Positions 1-12,857 are shown, counted from the first letter of the stretch. The stretch is DNA of 64,000 nucleotides from DATBGO01 sp963695645 (GCA_963695645.1 CAVOHC010000012.1:186001-250000); one strand, 5' to 3'. Notes: generated by a model not told the origin, from the letters alone. Numbers and translations are program-made.

Positions 1-689
1 AGGGCGACGACGAGGACTGGAAGAAGCGGCTCCGCCAGATCGGCGCCGGGGAAGCGGCGGGGGGCACTCCGGTGGCCACCCCGGTCTTCGACGGCGCGCG
101 CGAGGAGGAGATCACTGGGCTGCTCGGCAGCGCGCTGCCAAACCGGGACGGTGACCGGCTGGTCGCGGGCAGCGGCAAGGCCACGCTGTTCGACGGCAGG
201 ACCGGTGAGCCGTTCAAGGATCCGATAGCGGTCGGCTACATCTACATTCTCAAGCTGCTGCACCTGGTCGATGACAAGATCCACGCCAGGTCCACCGGCC
301 CGTACTCGATGATCACCCAGCAGCCCCTCGGCGGTAAGGCTCAGTTCGGCGGGCAGCGGTTCGGTGAGATGGAGGTCTGGGCGCTGGAGGCTTACGGCGC
401 GGCTTACGCGCTGCAGGAGCTGCTGACCATCAAGTCCGACGACATCCTCGGCCGGGTCAAGGTCTACGAGGCCATCGTCAAGGGCGAGAACATCCCCGAG
501 CCAGGCATACCTGAGTCGTTCAAGGTGCTTATCAAGGAGATGCAGTCGCTCTGCCTGAATGTGGAGGTGCTCTCCAGTGACGGCGCGGCCATCGAGATGC
601 GTGACACCGACGAGGACGTCTTCCGCGCAGCGGAGGAACTTGGCATTGACCTGTCCCGGCGCGAGCCGAGCAGTGTCGAAGAGGTCTGA
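1..689 (+). CDS. rpoB: RNA polymerase beta subunit, C-terminal fragment
   Basis: This is the 3' end of rpoB; the open frame runs in from the left edge (first whole codon at base 3). The visible part has the C-terminal beta clamp region: the KATLFDGRTGEPF stretch, GYIYILKLLHLVDDKIHARSTGPYS split over the switch region, QQPLGGKAQFGGQRFGEMEVW, and the tail ending in an acidic SSVEEV. In the holoenzyme this part contacts rpoC and the DNA clamp. It ends 27 bp before rpoC, as expected for a rpoBC operon. Only about 228 residues are visible, so the rifampicin region lies outside the window. Confidence 0.97.
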   Translation, partial: GDDEDWKKRLRQIGAGEAAGGTPVATPVFDGAREEEITGLLGSALPNRDGDRLVAGSGKATLFDGRTGEPFKDPIAVGYIYILKLLHLVDDKIHARSTGPYSMITQQPLGGKAQFGGQRFGEMEVWALEAYGAAYALQELLTIKSDDILGRVKVYEAIVKGENIPEPGIPESFKVLIKEMQSLCLNVEVLSSDGAAIEMRDTDEDVFRAAEELGIDLSRREPSSVEEV

Positions 690-716
690 TCCGATCTACC
701 CCAGGGGACAAAAAAC

Positions 717-4592
<3,876 letters not shown>

Positions 4593-4672
4593 CAGCCAGA
4601 TCAGTCTGGGCCCGGGCCGACCAGCAATGGGGGATCCGGGCCCAGCGCTGTTTCCTGGTGGCGGAATAGGCG

Positions 4673-4754
4673 GGCCGGAGAACTGGTTAACGCACCAGGC
4701 TCCGGCCGTGCCGCCATAGTTGAGGCGGCAATTTCTCCCGGCTAGGCGGGGAGA
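4673..4754 (+). terminator. Three successive hairpins downstream of rpoC
   Basis: Three inverted repeats lie nose to tail. GGCCGGAG (4673-4680) pairs with CTCCGGCC (4700-4707) around an inner CTGGT/ACCAG stem. GCCGCC (4710-4715) pairs with GGCGGC (4724-4729). TCTCCC (4734-4739) pairs with GGGAGA (4749-4754). No long U tract follows, which is usual in high-GC actinobacteria. The position 80 bp after the rpoC stop and just before a promoter makes termination of the rpoBC transcript the simplest reading. Confidence 0.6.
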
Positions 4755-4785
4755 AGTTGCCGCGATCACGAGTCGGTTACTCGTT

Positions 4786-4814
4786 TTGACCAGGCGTCAG
4801 GCGTTCGGTAGTCT
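4786..4814 (+). promoter_or_regulatory. Housekeeping promoter of the str operon
   Basis: TTGACC at 4786-4791 and TAGTCT at 4809-4814 are separated by exactly 17 bp, a good match to the actinobacterial principal sigma factor consensus. Transcription would begin near 4821 and leave a leader of about 260 nt before rpsL. The remaining intergenic DNA (4593-5080) holds the hairpins described separately and no convincing gene. Confidence 0.7.
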
Positions 4815-5080
4815 GATTGTCCGTGCCCGTGACTCGCGGGTGCGTGCACGTCTGTGGACTGTGGTTGAGCTGGCCGGAAGGCCGCAGACTGCGTGGCCAG
4901 GCGTGTGAGGACTTTCCCTTTCTCGTCGTCCGGGCTCGGCAACGGGCTCGGACGCACCGGTGAGCGCGGTGACACGCCCGACTACGGGGGTCGGACGGAC
5001 GGGAAGACCTGCAGGTCAGAAACGTGTAATGAACGACGAATGCGCCCCCCAGCGCATCGAGGCAAGAAGACGGAGACGCG

Positions 5081-5455
5081 GTGCCCACGATCCAGCAGCT
5101 GGTCCGTAAGGGCCGGCAGGACAAGGTAGCCAAGAACAAGACTCCAGCGCTGCAGGGCAGCCCGCAGCGCCGCGGGGTGTGCACGCGCGTCTACACCACT
5201 ACGCCCAAGAAGCCGAACTCGGCGCTCCGCAAGGTCGCCAGGGTCCGGCTCACCAGCCACATCGAGGTGACCGCCTACATCCCGGGTGTGGGCCACAACC
5301 TGCAGGAGCACTCCATCGTGCTGGTACGTGGCGGGCGGGTGCGGGATCTTCCCGGCGTGCGCTACAAGGTGATCCGCGGCTCCCTGGACACCCAGGGCGT
5401 CCGCAACCGCAAGCAGGCCCGCAGCCGCTACGGCGCGAAGAAGGAGAAGAGCTGA
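5081..5455 (+). CDS. rpsL: 30S ribosomal protein S12
   Basis: Decoding-centre protein, 124 residues. GTG start preceded by GGAGA. The conserved loop TTTPKKPNSALRK carries the wild-type lysines, and the PGVRYKVIRG loop is intact, so the classical streptomycin-resistance substitutions are absent. First gene of the str operon; rpsG starts 1 bp after its stop, implying coupled translation. Confidence 0.98.
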   Translation: MPTIQQLVRKGRQDKVAKNKTPALQGSPQRRGVCTRVYTTTPKKPNSALRKVARVRLTSHIEVTAYIPGVGHNLQEHSIVLVRGGRVRDLPGVRYKVIRGSLDTQGVRNRKQARSRYGAKKEKS

Positions 5456-5456
5456 C

Positions 5457-5927
5457 ATGCCGCGTAAGGGCCCCGCGACCAAGCGGCAGCTTGTCACCGA
5501 TCCGGTGTACGGCTCCCCGCTGGTCACCGCGCTGGTGAACAAGGTGCTGCGCAGCGGCAAGCGATCGCTTGCCGAGCGCATCGTCTACGGCGCGATGGAA
5601 GGCTGCCGGGACAAGACAGGTAACGACCCGGTGGTGACGCTCAAGCGCGCGCTCGACAACGTCAAGCCGACGCTCGAGGTACGCAGCAGGCGGGTCGGCG
5701 GTGCCACCTACCAGGTGCCGGTCGAAGTGCGGGCCTCCCGCAGCACCACGCTCGCGCTGCGCTGGCTGATCTCCTACGCGCGCCAGCGCAGGGAGAAGAC
5801 GATGACAGAGCGGCTGATGAACGAGCTGCTGGACGCGAGCAATGGCCTCGGGGCGAGCGTGAAGCGCCGTGAGGACACCCACAAGATGGCCGAGTCCAAT
5901 AAGGCATTCGCCCATTACCGCTGGTAA
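5457..5927 (+). CDS. rpsG: 30S ribosomal protein S7
   Basis: Primary 16S 3'-domain binder, 156 residues, the normal length. It starts MPRKGPATKRQL and carries the SGKRSLAERIVYGA and GGATYQVPVEVR signatures, ending in the helical KMAESNKAFAHYRW tail. In other bacteria S7 represses its own operon by binding the rpsL-rpsG junction; here that junction is only 1 bp, so such a site would lie inside coding sequence. Confidence 0.98.
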   Translation: MPRKGPATKRQLVTDPVYGSPLVTALVNKVLRSGKRSLAERIVYGAMEGCRDKTGNDPVVTLKRALDNVKPTLEVRSRRVGGATYQVPVEVRASRSTTLALRWLISYARQRREKTMTERLMNELLDASNGLGASVKRREDTHKMAESNKAFAHYRW

Positions 5928-6014
5928 CCAAGGAAAGGCCCGGTCCGTCCGGGCACACGATCTGCCCGCCGCCCCGCGGCTACGGCAGCTTAAGAGAGAA
6001 CGAGGGTTCAAGAA

Positions 6015-8111
6015 GTGGCCGCCACTCAGACCGTGGAGCTCGCCAAGGTCCGCAACATAGGGATCATGGCGCATATCGACGCGGGCAAAACCACGACCAC
6101 CGAGCGGATCCTGTTCTACACCGGCATCAACTACAAGCTGGGCGAGGTCCACGAGGGCGCGGCCACGATGGACTGGATGGAACAGGAGCAGGAGCGGGGC
6201 ATCACGATCACCTCGGCCGCGACCACAGCCATCTGGCGTGACCACACCATCAATCTGATCGACACGCCCGGCCATGTCGACTTCACCGTGGAGGTGGAGC
6301 GGTCGCTGCGGGTGCTCGACGGGGCGGTCGCCGTGTTCGATGGCGTCGCCGGGGTCGAGCCCCAGTCGGAGACCGTCTGGCGGCAGGCCGACAGGTACAG
6401 CGTGCCGCGGATCTGCTTCGTGAACAAGATGGACCGGGTGGGGGCGGAGTTCCACCGGTGCGTCGAGATGATCTCTGACCGGCTCGGCGCCACGCCGCTG
6501 GTCATCCAGCTGCCGTGGGGCGTCGAGTCCGACTTCCGCGGCGTCATCGACCTGGTCAAGATGCGCGCGCTGCTCTGGCAGAGCGACGGCAAGGGCGAGG
6601 CCTTCGACGTCGTCGGCATCCCCGCCGACCACCTGGATGCCGCCCGCGAGTGGCGGGACCGGCTGATCGAGACCATCTCCGAGAACGACGAGGAGATGCT
6701 TGAGCTCTACCTCGGCGGCACCGAGCCGGACGCCGGCCAGCTCATCGCGGCGATCCGGCGGGCCACCATCGCGGGCAGTGTCACGCCGGTGATGTGCGGC
6801 AGCGCGTTCAAGAACAAGGGCGTGCAGCCGATGCTCGACGCGATCGTGGACTACCTGCCCAGCCCGGTGGACGTCCCGTCGATCAAGGGCCACGCGGTCG
6901 GGCGCGAAGACGTCGAGATCGAGCGGCACGCTGATCCGTCCGAGCCGTTCGCGGCGCTGGCTTTCAAGATCATGTCCGACCAGCACCTCGGGAAGCTGAC
7001 CTATCTACGGATCTATTCGGGCACCCTGGAGTCAGGTAGTTCCGTGCTGAACTCCACCAAGGGCCGCAAGGAGCGGATCGGCAAGATCTACCAGATGCAC
7101 GCCAACAAGCGGGAGGAGCGTCCGGCGGCCATCGCCGGGCAGATCGTCGCCGTGATGGGCCTGAAGGACACCACGACCGGCGACACCCTCTGCGACCCGG
7201 CGAAGCAGGTCATCCTGGAATCGATGACGTTCCCGGCGCCGGTCATCCATGTGGCGATCGAGCCGAGGACCAAGGGTGACCAGGACAAGCTGGGCACGGC
7301 GATCGGCCGGCTCGCCGAGGAGGACCCGACCTTCCAGGTCAGGACCGACGAGGAGACCGGGCAGACCATCATCGCCGGGATGGGCGAGCTGCACCTGGAG
7401 GTGCTGGTCGACCGGATGCGGCGGGAGTTCAAGGTCGAGGCCAACGTCGGCCGCCCGCAGGTCGCCTACCGCGAGACCGTGCGCAAGAGGGCCGAGAAGG
7501 TCGAGTACACGCACAAGAAGCAGACCGGCGGCGCCGGGCAGTACGCCAAGGTCGTGATCAACCTGGAGCCAACCGGCGGCGACGGCGGCGGCTATGAGTT
7601 CGAGAACAAGATCCACGGTGGCCGGGTGCCGCGGGAGTACATCCCGTCGGTGGACGCAGGCTGCCAGGAGGCGGCGGAATTCGGCGTGCTGGCCGGCTAC
7701 CCGATGGTCGATGTGCGGGTCACCCTGACCGACGGCGCCTACCATGAGGTCGACTCCTCTGAGCTGGCCTTCAAGATCGCGGGCTCGATGGCCTTCAAGA
7801 AGGCGGCCGCGCACGCTGATCCGGTGCTGCTCGAGCCCATGATGTCCGTCGAGGTGCGAACCCCGGAGGACTACATGGGTGAAGTCATCGGCGACCTGAA
7901 CAGCCGTCGTGGCCAGATCCAGGCCATGGAGGAGCGGTCGGGGGCGCGGGCCGTCAAGGCCATCGTGCCGCTGTCCGAGATGTTCGGCTACGTGGGTGAC
8001 CTGCGCAGCCGAACCCAGGGCCGGGCGGACTACTCGATGCAGTTCGATTCGTATTCCGAAGTCCCGCCCAGCATCGCCAAGGAGATCATCGCCAAAGCAC
8101 GAGGCGAATAG
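6015..8111 (+). CDS. fusA: Elongation factor G
   Basis: Translocation GTPase, 698 residues. GTG start. G motifs are visible: AHIDAGKTTTTERIL (G1), the RGITITSAATT switch, DTPGHVDF (G3) and NKMDR (G4). Domains II-V follow, including the domain IV stretch with GAGQYAK and the C-terminal GDLNSRRGQI fold. Third gene of the str operon, 87 bp after rpsG. Full length and intact. Confidence 0.98.
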   Translation: MAATQTVELAKVRNIGIMAHIDAGKTTTTERILFYTGINYKLGEVHEGAATMDWMEQEQERGITITSAATTAIWRDHTINLIDTPGHVDFTVEVERSLRVLDGAVAVFDGVAGVEPQSETVWRQADRYSVPRICFVNKMDRVGAEFHRCVEMISDRLGATPLVIQLPWGVESDFRGVIDLVKMRALLWQSDGKGEAFDVVGIPADHLDAAREWRDRLIETISENDEEMLELYLGGTEPDAGQLIAAIRRATIAGSVTPVMCGSAFKNKGVQPMLDAIVDYLPSPVDVPSIKGHAVGREDVEIERHADPSEPFAALAFKIMSDQHLGKLTYLRIYSGTLESGSSVLNSTKGRKERIGKIYQMHANKREERPAAIAGQIVAVMGLKDTTTGDTLCDPAKQVILESMTFPAPVIHVAIEPRTKGDQDKLGTAIGRLAEEDPTFQVRTDEETGQTIIAGMGELHLEVLVDRMRREFKVEANVGRPQVAYRETVRKRAEKVEYTHKKQTGGAGQYAKVVINLEPTGGDGGGYEFENKIHGGRVPREYIPSVDAGCQEAAEFGVLAGYPMVDVRVTLTDGAYHEVDSSELAFKIAGSMAFKKAAAHADPVLLEPMMSVEVRTPEDYMGEVIGDLNSRRGQIQAMEERSGARAVKAIVPLSEMFGYVGDLRSRTQGRADYSMQFDSYSEVPPSIAKEIIAKARGE

Positions 8112-8207
8112 TCAGTAGCAAGCACGCCCAGGACCACGAACACAAGGCGCGCCACGTGAGCGCCTGGCCCCACGAAGGTGGGGAACGATCGCAACGAGGA
8201 GACACCA

Positions 8208-9401
8208 GTGGCGAAGGCCAAGTTCGAGCGGACCAAGCCGCACGTCAACATCGGCACCATCGGTCATATCGACCACGGCAAGACGACGCTGACAGCGGCG
8301 ATCACCAAGGTATTGCACGACAAGTTCCCGGCCATCAATCCCTTCACGCCGTTCGACCAGATCGACAACGCGAAGGAGGAGCGGGAGCGCGGGATCACCA
8401 TCTCGATCTCGCACGTGGAGTACCAGACCGATAGGCGCCATTACGCGCATGTTGACTGCCCTGGGCATGCGGACTACATCAAGAACATGATCACCGGTGC
8501 CGCGCAGATGGACGGCGCGATCCTGGTGGTCGCGGCCACCGACGGCCCGATGCCGCAGACCCGCGAGCACGTGCTGCTGGCCCGCCAGGTCGGCGTGCCT
8601 TACATCGTGGTGGCGCTCAACAAGGCCGACATGGTCGACGACGAGGAGATCCTCGAGCTGGTCGAGCTTGAGGTCCGGGAGCTGCTGTCGGCGTATGAGT
8701 TCCCCGGCGACGACGTGCCGGTGATCAGGGTCTCGGCGCTGAAGGCGCTCGAGGGCGACGAGGAGTGGGGCCAGAAGGTCATGGACCTCATGGACGCCTG
8801 CGACGAGTCCATCCCCGAGCCGGTCCGTGACGTGGAGAAGCCGTTCCTGATGCCGGTCGAGGACGTGTTCTCGATCACCGGCCGCGGTACGGTCGTGACC
8901 GGCCGGATCGAGCGCGGCAAGGTCCACACCGGTGAGCAGGTCGAGATCATCGGGATCAAGGAGAAGGCACAGCAGACCACCGTCACCGGCGTGGAGATGT
9001 TCCACAAGATCCTCGATGAGGGCCAGGCCGGCGACAATGCGGGGCTGCTGCTGCGCGGCACCAAGCGCGAGGATGTCGAGCGTGGCCAGGTGGTCATCAA
9101 GCCCGGCACCAACACGCCGCACACCGAGTTCGAGGCGCAGGTCTACATCCTGTCCAAGGACGAGGGCGGGCGGCACACCCCGTTCTTCAACAACTACCGC
9201 CCGCAGTTCTACTTCCGGACCACGGATGTGACCGGCGTCGTGCATCTGCCCGAGGGCACCGAAATGGTGCTGCCAGGCGACAACACCGAGATGCGCGTCG
9301 AGCTGATCCAGCCGATCGCCATGGAAGAGGGCCTGCGGTTCGCGATCCGGGAAGGCGGCCGTACCGTCGGCGCCGGCCGGGTCACCAGCATCATCAAGTA
9401 A
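8208..9401 (+). CDS. tuf: Elongation factor Tu
   Basis: Delivers aminoacyl-tRNA to the ribosome. The GTG at 8208 is chosen because GAGGAGA sits 5 bp upstream and the protein then begins (M)AKAKFERTKPHVN, as in the family, giving 397 residues; an in-frame GTG at 8178 would add ten atypical residues. G1 reads GHIDHGKTT (most EF-Tu have GHVDHGKTT), G3 DCPGHADY, G4 NKADM. Domains II and III are complete. Last gene of the str operon, followed by two strong hairpins. Confidence 0.98.
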   Translation: MAKAKFERTKPHVNIGTIGHIDHGKTTLTAAITKVLHDKFPAINPFTPFDQIDNAKEERERGITISISHVEYQTDRRHYAHVDCPGHADYIKNMITGAAQMDGAILVVAATDGPMPQTREHVLLARQVGVPYIVVALNKADMVDDEEILELVELEVRELLSAYEFPGDDVPVIRVSALKALEGDEEWGQKVMDLMDACDESIPEPVRDVEKPFLMPVEDVFSITGRGTVVTGRIERGKVHTGEQVEIIGIKEKAQQTTVTGVEMFHKILDEGQAGDNAGLLLRGTKREDVERGQVVIKPGTNTPHTEFEAQVYILSKDEGGRHTPFFNNYRPQFYFRTTDVTGVVHLPEGTEMVLPGDNTEMRVELIQPIAMEEGLRFAIREGGRTVGAGRVTSIIK

Positions 9402-9428
9402 CCGAGAGCAACCGACAGGTCTGGGTGA

Positions 9429-9476
9429 TCCGGGGACTCCCGCCCGCTGCTAGACGCAGCCGGGCGAGACCCCGGA
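9429..9476 (+). terminator. Large hairpin after tuf
   Basis: TCCGGGG (9429-9435) pairs with CCCCGGA (9470-9476), CGCCCG (9441-9446) with CGGGCG (9461-9466) and CTGC (9447-9450) with GCAG (9456-9459), leaving a TAGAC loop. It lies 28 bp after the tuf stop. No U tract is seen. Probable terminator of the str operon or a leader structure for the S10 operon. Confidence 0.6.
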
Positions 9477-9507
9477 CCACCCGGGCCGGACCGACAGGCC
9501 TTCGGGG

Positions 9508-9556
9508 CCTAGGGAGTCCCGGCGTCTGCGTTGAGCAGCGGCCGGGAGTTCCTAGG
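9508..9556 (+). promoter_or_regulatory. Second long hairpin in the tuf-rpsJ spacer
   Basis: CCTAGGGAGTCCCGGC (9508-9523) pairs with GCCGGGAGTTCCTAGG (9541-9556), 14 of 16 positions matching around a 17-nt loop. A short AGGCC/GGCCT stem with a TTCG-type loop (9496-9510) abuts it. It may be a second terminator stem or an attenuator in the S10 leader; a clear -10/-35 pair for rpsJ is not visible, although TTGTCC at 9597 is a weak candidate -35. Confidence 0.45.
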
Positions 9557-9675
9557 ACCCAAGGGGCCCAGATCTAACGATGATCCACGGCTGGACTTGT
9601 CCGGCTTCGCGGGTCGCGTGAATAGATGGCAGCAGTACAGCCCCGGGATCTAGCACAGAAGGAAAGCGAAGCCAC

Positions 9676-9984
9676 ATGGCGGGACAGAAGATCCGCATTC
9701 GGCTCAAGGCCTATGACCACGAGGTCATCGACAGCTCGGCGCGGAAGATCGTCGACACGGTGACGCGCACTGGCGCGAAGGTCGCGGGCCCAGTGCCGCT
9801 GCCCACCGAGAAGAACGTCTACTGCGTCATCCGCTCGCCGCACAAGTACAAGGACTCGCGGGAGCACTTCGAGATGAGGACGCACAAGCGGCTGATCGAC
9901 ATCATCGACCCGACGCCGAAGACAGTCGACTCCCTGATGCGGCTTGACCTGCCCGCTGGCGTCGACATCGAGATCAAGCTCTGA
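9676..9984 (+). CDS. rpsJ: 30S ribosomal protein S10
   Basis: 102 residues, standard length, starting MAGQKIRIRLKAYDHEVIDS and ending AGVDIEIKL. S10 sits in the 30S head and also acts as the NusE partner in antitermination. First gene of the S10 operon, with a GAAAGCGAAG purine stretch upstream. rplC starts 13 bp after its stop. Confidence 0.98.
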   Translation: MAGQKIRIRLKAYDHEVIDSSARKIVDTVTRTGAKVAGPVPLPTEKNVYCVIRSPHKYKDSREHFEMRTHKRLIDIIDPTPKTVDSLMRLDLPAGVDIEIKL

Positions 9985-9997
9985 GGGACGCGCCGAC

Positions 9998-10675
9998 ATG
10001 ACCAAGCAGATCAAGGGAGTCCTGGGCACCAAGCTCGGCATGACCCAGGTCTTCGCTGACGACGGGCGGATGGTGCCGGTCACCGTCGTGGCGGCAGGCC
10101 CGTGCGTCGTGACCGCCCTGCGCACGCCGGATGCTGACGGTTACGCCGCCGTCCAGCTCGGCTACGGCGACGTGGACCCCCGCAAGGTGAACAAGCCGGA
10201 GGCCGGGCACTTCGTCCGGGCGGGCGTGACCCCGCGCAGGTACCTGGTCGAGCTGCGGACCGATGACGCGTCCGACTACACCCTCGGCCAGGAAGTCACC
10301 GCGGAGGCGTTCACCGCCGGTGAGCGCGTCGACGTCACCGCGCGGAGCAAGGGCAAGGGATTCGCGGGCGTCATGAAGCGGCACGGGTTCAAGGGCCTCG
10401 GTGCCTCGCACGGCACGCAGCGCAAGCACCGCTCGCCCGGTTCCATCGGCGGCTGCGCCACCCCGGGCCGGGTCTTCAAGGGGCTGCGGATGGCGGGCCG
10501 GATGGGCGGCGTGCGCACCACGGCGCCGAACCTGACCGTGCATGGCGTCGATACCGACCGGGGCCTGCTGCTGATCAAGGGTGCGGTGCCCGGCCCGGCC
10601 GGCGGCCTCGTGCTGGTCCGAAGCGCCGTCAAGAGCCCGCTCGCCGCTGGCGGGCGCGAGCTGAAGGGAGCGTAA
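9998..10675 (+). CDS. rplC: 50S ribosomal protein L3
   Basis: 225 residues. ATG at 9998 after GAGGGACG gives MTKQIKGVLGTKLGMTQVF, the family start; an upstream in-frame codon at 9944 would run into rpsJ and is not used. The 23S-binding loop GFAGVMKRHGFKG and GSIGGCATPGRVFKG are intact. S10 operon, 6 bp before rplD. Confidence 0.98.
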   Translation: MTKQIKGVLGTKLGMTQVFADDGRMVPVTVVAAGPCVVTALRTPDADGYAAVQLGYGDVDPRKVNKPEAGHFVRAGVTPRRYLVELRTDDASDYTLGQEVTAEAFTAGERVDVTARSKGKGFAGVMKRHGFKGLGASHGTQRKHRSPGSIGGCATPGRVFKGLRMAGRMGGVRTTAPNLTVHGVDTDRGLLLIKGAVPGPAGGLVLVRSAVKSPLAAGGRELKGA

Positions 10676-10681
10676 GGCCCG

Positions 10682-11359
10682 ATGAGCGCGGTCAAACTCA
10701 TCTCCGCGTCCGGAGACGAAGGCGCTGCTGTCGACCTTCCCGCTGAGATCTTCGACGCCAAGGTCAACGTGCCGCTGATCCACCAGGTGGTGGTGGCGCA
10801 GGAGGCGGCGGCCCGGCAGGGTACGCACGCGACGAAGACCCGTGGCGCGGTCCGTGGCGGCGGCAAGAAGCCCTACCGGCAGAAGGGAACCGGGCGGGCC
10901 AGGCAAGGCTCGACCCGCGCACCGCAGTTCGCTGGCGGCGGTACCGTGCATGGCCCCGTCCCCAGGTCCTACGAGCAGCGGACGCCCAAGAAGATGAAGG
11001 CGGCCGCGCTGCGCGGCGCGCTCTCCGACCGGGCCAGGCACGGCCGGGTTCATGTGGTCAGCGGGTTCGTCGACGGCGCCGGGACGAGCACGAAGGATGC
11101 CGTGGCGCTGCTCGCCACGGCGATCGGTGTTAAGCACCGCTCGGCGCACACGCTGGTGGTGGCCCGCCGCGACGACGTGGCGACCTGGCGGAGCCTGCGC
11201 AATGCCGTCGGCGTGCACCTGCTGGAACCAGGCCAGCTCAACACCTACGACGTGCTGGTCAGCGATTACGTTGTCTTCACCGCGGCCGCGCTGGACCAGT
11301 TCGTGGCGCGGGCAGGCAGCGGATCCCACCGGGCTGAGCGGGAGGAGAGCCAGTCGTGA
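10682..11359 (+). CDS. rplD: 50S ribosomal protein L4
   Basis: 225 residues. Carries the exit-tunnel loop with RGGGKKPYRQKGTGRARQG, the site of macrolide-resistance substitutions in other bacteria, here of ordinary form. In Enterobacteria L4 regulates this operon; that is not shown for actinobacteria. Its TGA overlaps the rplW GTG by four bases (GTGA), so the two are translationally coupled. Confidence 0.97.
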   Translation: MSAVKLISASGDEGAAVDLPAEIFDAKVNVPLIHQVVVAQEAAARQGTHATKTRGAVRGGGKKPYRQKGTGRARQGSTRAPQFAGGGTVHGPVPRSYEQRTPKKMKAAALRGALSDRARHGRVHVVSGFVDGAGTSTKDAVALLATAIGVKHRSAHTLVVARRDDVATWRSLRNAVGVHLLEPGQLNTYDVLVSDYVVFTAAALDQFVARAGSGSHRAEREESQS

Positions 11360-11658
11360 GCAAGATCGCTAATCCGCGGGATGTCCTGGTGCGGCCGGTC
11401 ATCTCGGAGAAGAGCTACCGGCTGGCCGACGACGGCAAGTACACCTTCATCGTCGCGCCGGGCACCAACAAGACCCAGATCAGGCAGGCGGTCGAGGCCA
11501 TCTTCGGAGTCCGGGTGACCGGCGTCAACACGGTCAACAGGCCGGGTAAGCGGCGCAGGACGCGGTTCGGCTGGGGCAAGCGGCCGGACACCAAGCGAGC
11601 CATCGTCAGCCTTGCCGAAGGAGACCGGATTGACGTCTTCGGCGGCCCGGTCAGCTAG
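11356..11658 (+). CDS. rplW: 50S ribosomal protein L23
   Basis: 100 residues; binds 23S domain III at the tunnel exit, where trigger factor and SRP dock. GTG start inside the end of rplD, with GGAGAG upstream. Begins (M)SKIANPRDVLVRPVISEKS and has the KRRRTRFGWGKRPDTKRA basic segment. Standard length and position. Confidence 0.97.
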   Translation: MSKIANPRDVLVRPVISEKSYRLADDGKYTFIVAPGTNKTQIRQAVEAIFGVRVTGVNTVNRPGKRRRTRFGWGKRPDTKRAIVSLAEGDRIDVFGGPVS

Positions 11659-11685
11659 CCGGCGATCCATAGGAGCTTAAGCGCA

Positions 11686-12519
11686 ATGGCTATCCGCAAG
11701 TACAAGCCGACCACCCCGGGCAGGCGGGGTGCAAGCGGCGCCGATTTCTCCGAGGTCACGCGCAGTGAGCCGGAGAAGTCGCTGGTGCGCCCGCTGACCT
11801 CGCGTGGCGGCAGGAACGTGCACGGCCGTATCACCGCGCGGCACCAGGGCGGCGGCCACAAGCGGGCCTACCGGCTGATCGATTTCCGGCGGGCCGACAA
11901 GGACGGCGTCCCGGCCAGGGTCGCGCACATCGAGTACGACCCCAACCGCACCGCCAGGATCGCGCTGCTGCACTACGCCGACGGCGATAAGCGCTACATC
12001 ATCGCGCCGCAGGGCCTGGCCCAGGGCGACCTGGTGGAAAACGGCGCGGGCGCGGACATCCGGGTCGGCAGCTGCCTGCCGCTGCGCAACATCCCGACCG
12101 GCACGGTGGTGCACGCGATCGAGCTCCGCCCGGGCGGCGGCGCCAAGATCGCCCGCTCGGCAGGCTCTGGCGTGCAGCTGCTCGCCAGGGAGGGCGCACG
12201 GGCGACCCTGCGCATGCCATCGGGCGAGATCAGGCTCGTCGACGCCGCGTGCAGGGCCACCATCGGCGAGGTCGGCAACTCCGAGCAGGGCAACATCAAG
12301 CTCGGCAAGGCAGGCCGGAGCAGGTGGAAGGGGCGCCGGCCGTCAGTGCGCGGCGTGGCGATGAACCCGGTCGACCACCCGCTCGGTGGCGGCGAAGGTA
12401 AGAGCTCCGGCGGCCGGCACCCGGTCAGCCCGTGGGGCAAGCCCGAAGGGCGCACCAGGAAGGCCCACAAGCCAAGTGACCGGCTGATCACCCGCCGGCG
12501 CAGCAAGAAGAAGCGGTAG
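11686..12519 (+). CDS. rplB: 50S ribosomal protein L2
   Basis: 277 residues; peptidyl-transferase-centre protein. Starts MAIRKYKPTTPGRRG. The conserved C-terminal segment VRGVAMNPVDHPLGGGEGKS contains the essential histidine of the family, and the tail RRRSKKKR is typical. GGAGC lies before the ATG. rpsS follows after 12 bp. Confidence 0.98.
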   Translation: MAIRKYKPTTPGRRGASGADFSEVTRSEPEKSLVRPLTSRGGRNVHGRITARHQGGGHKRAYRLIDFRRADKDGVPARVAHIEYDPNRTARIALLHYADGDKRYIIAPQGLAQGDLVENGAGADIRVGSCLPLRNIPTGTVVHAIELRPGGGAKIARSAGSGVQLLAREGARATLRMPSGEIRLVDAACRATIGEVGNSEQGNIKLGKAGRSRWKGRRPSVRGVAMNPVDHPLGGGEGKSSGGRHPVSPWGKPEGRTRKAHKPSDRLITRRRSKKKR

Positions 12520-12531
12520 GAGCACCTCACG

Positions 12532-12810
12532 ATGCCTCGTAGCCTGAAGAAGGGCCCTTTCGTGGACGACCACCTGATGAAGAAGGTGGACCTCCAGAAC
12601 GGCAAGGGCAGCAAGAACGTCATCAAGACCTGGTCCCGCCGCTCCATGATCGTTCCGGCGATGCTGGGCCACACGATTGCCGTGCACGACGGCCGCAAGC
12701 ACGTGCCGGTGTTCATCACCGAGTCCATGGTCGGGCACAAGCTCGGCGAGTTCGCGCCGACACGCACATTCCGCAGTCACGTCAGGGACGACCGGCGGAG
12801 CCGGCGCTAG
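12532..12810 (+). CDS. rpsS: 30S ribosomal protein S19
   Basis: 92 residues, normal length. Begins MPRSLKKGPFVDDHL and has the KTWSRRSMIVPAMLGHTIAVHDG and FVTESM-like core that contacts the A-site finger. GGAGCACC lies just upstream of the ATG. S10 operon order is conserved. Confidence 0.98.
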   Translation: MPRSLKKGPFVDDHLMKKVDLQNGKGSKNVIKTWSRRSMIVPAMLGHTIAVHDGRKHVPVFITESMVGHKLGEFAPTRTFRSHVRDDRRSRR

Positions 12811-12857
12811 CGCGCGGCCGGGCCGGAAGACAGACCAGAGAGCGAGAGAGCTAGGCG

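Noticed and set aside
5250..6986. 578-codon minus-strand open frame over rpsL, rpsG and fusA
   Set aside because: Fully antisense to three certain genes and lacking any domain signal.
9974..11329. 451-codon minus-strand frame across rplC and rplD
   Set aside because: Shadow of S10 operon genes.
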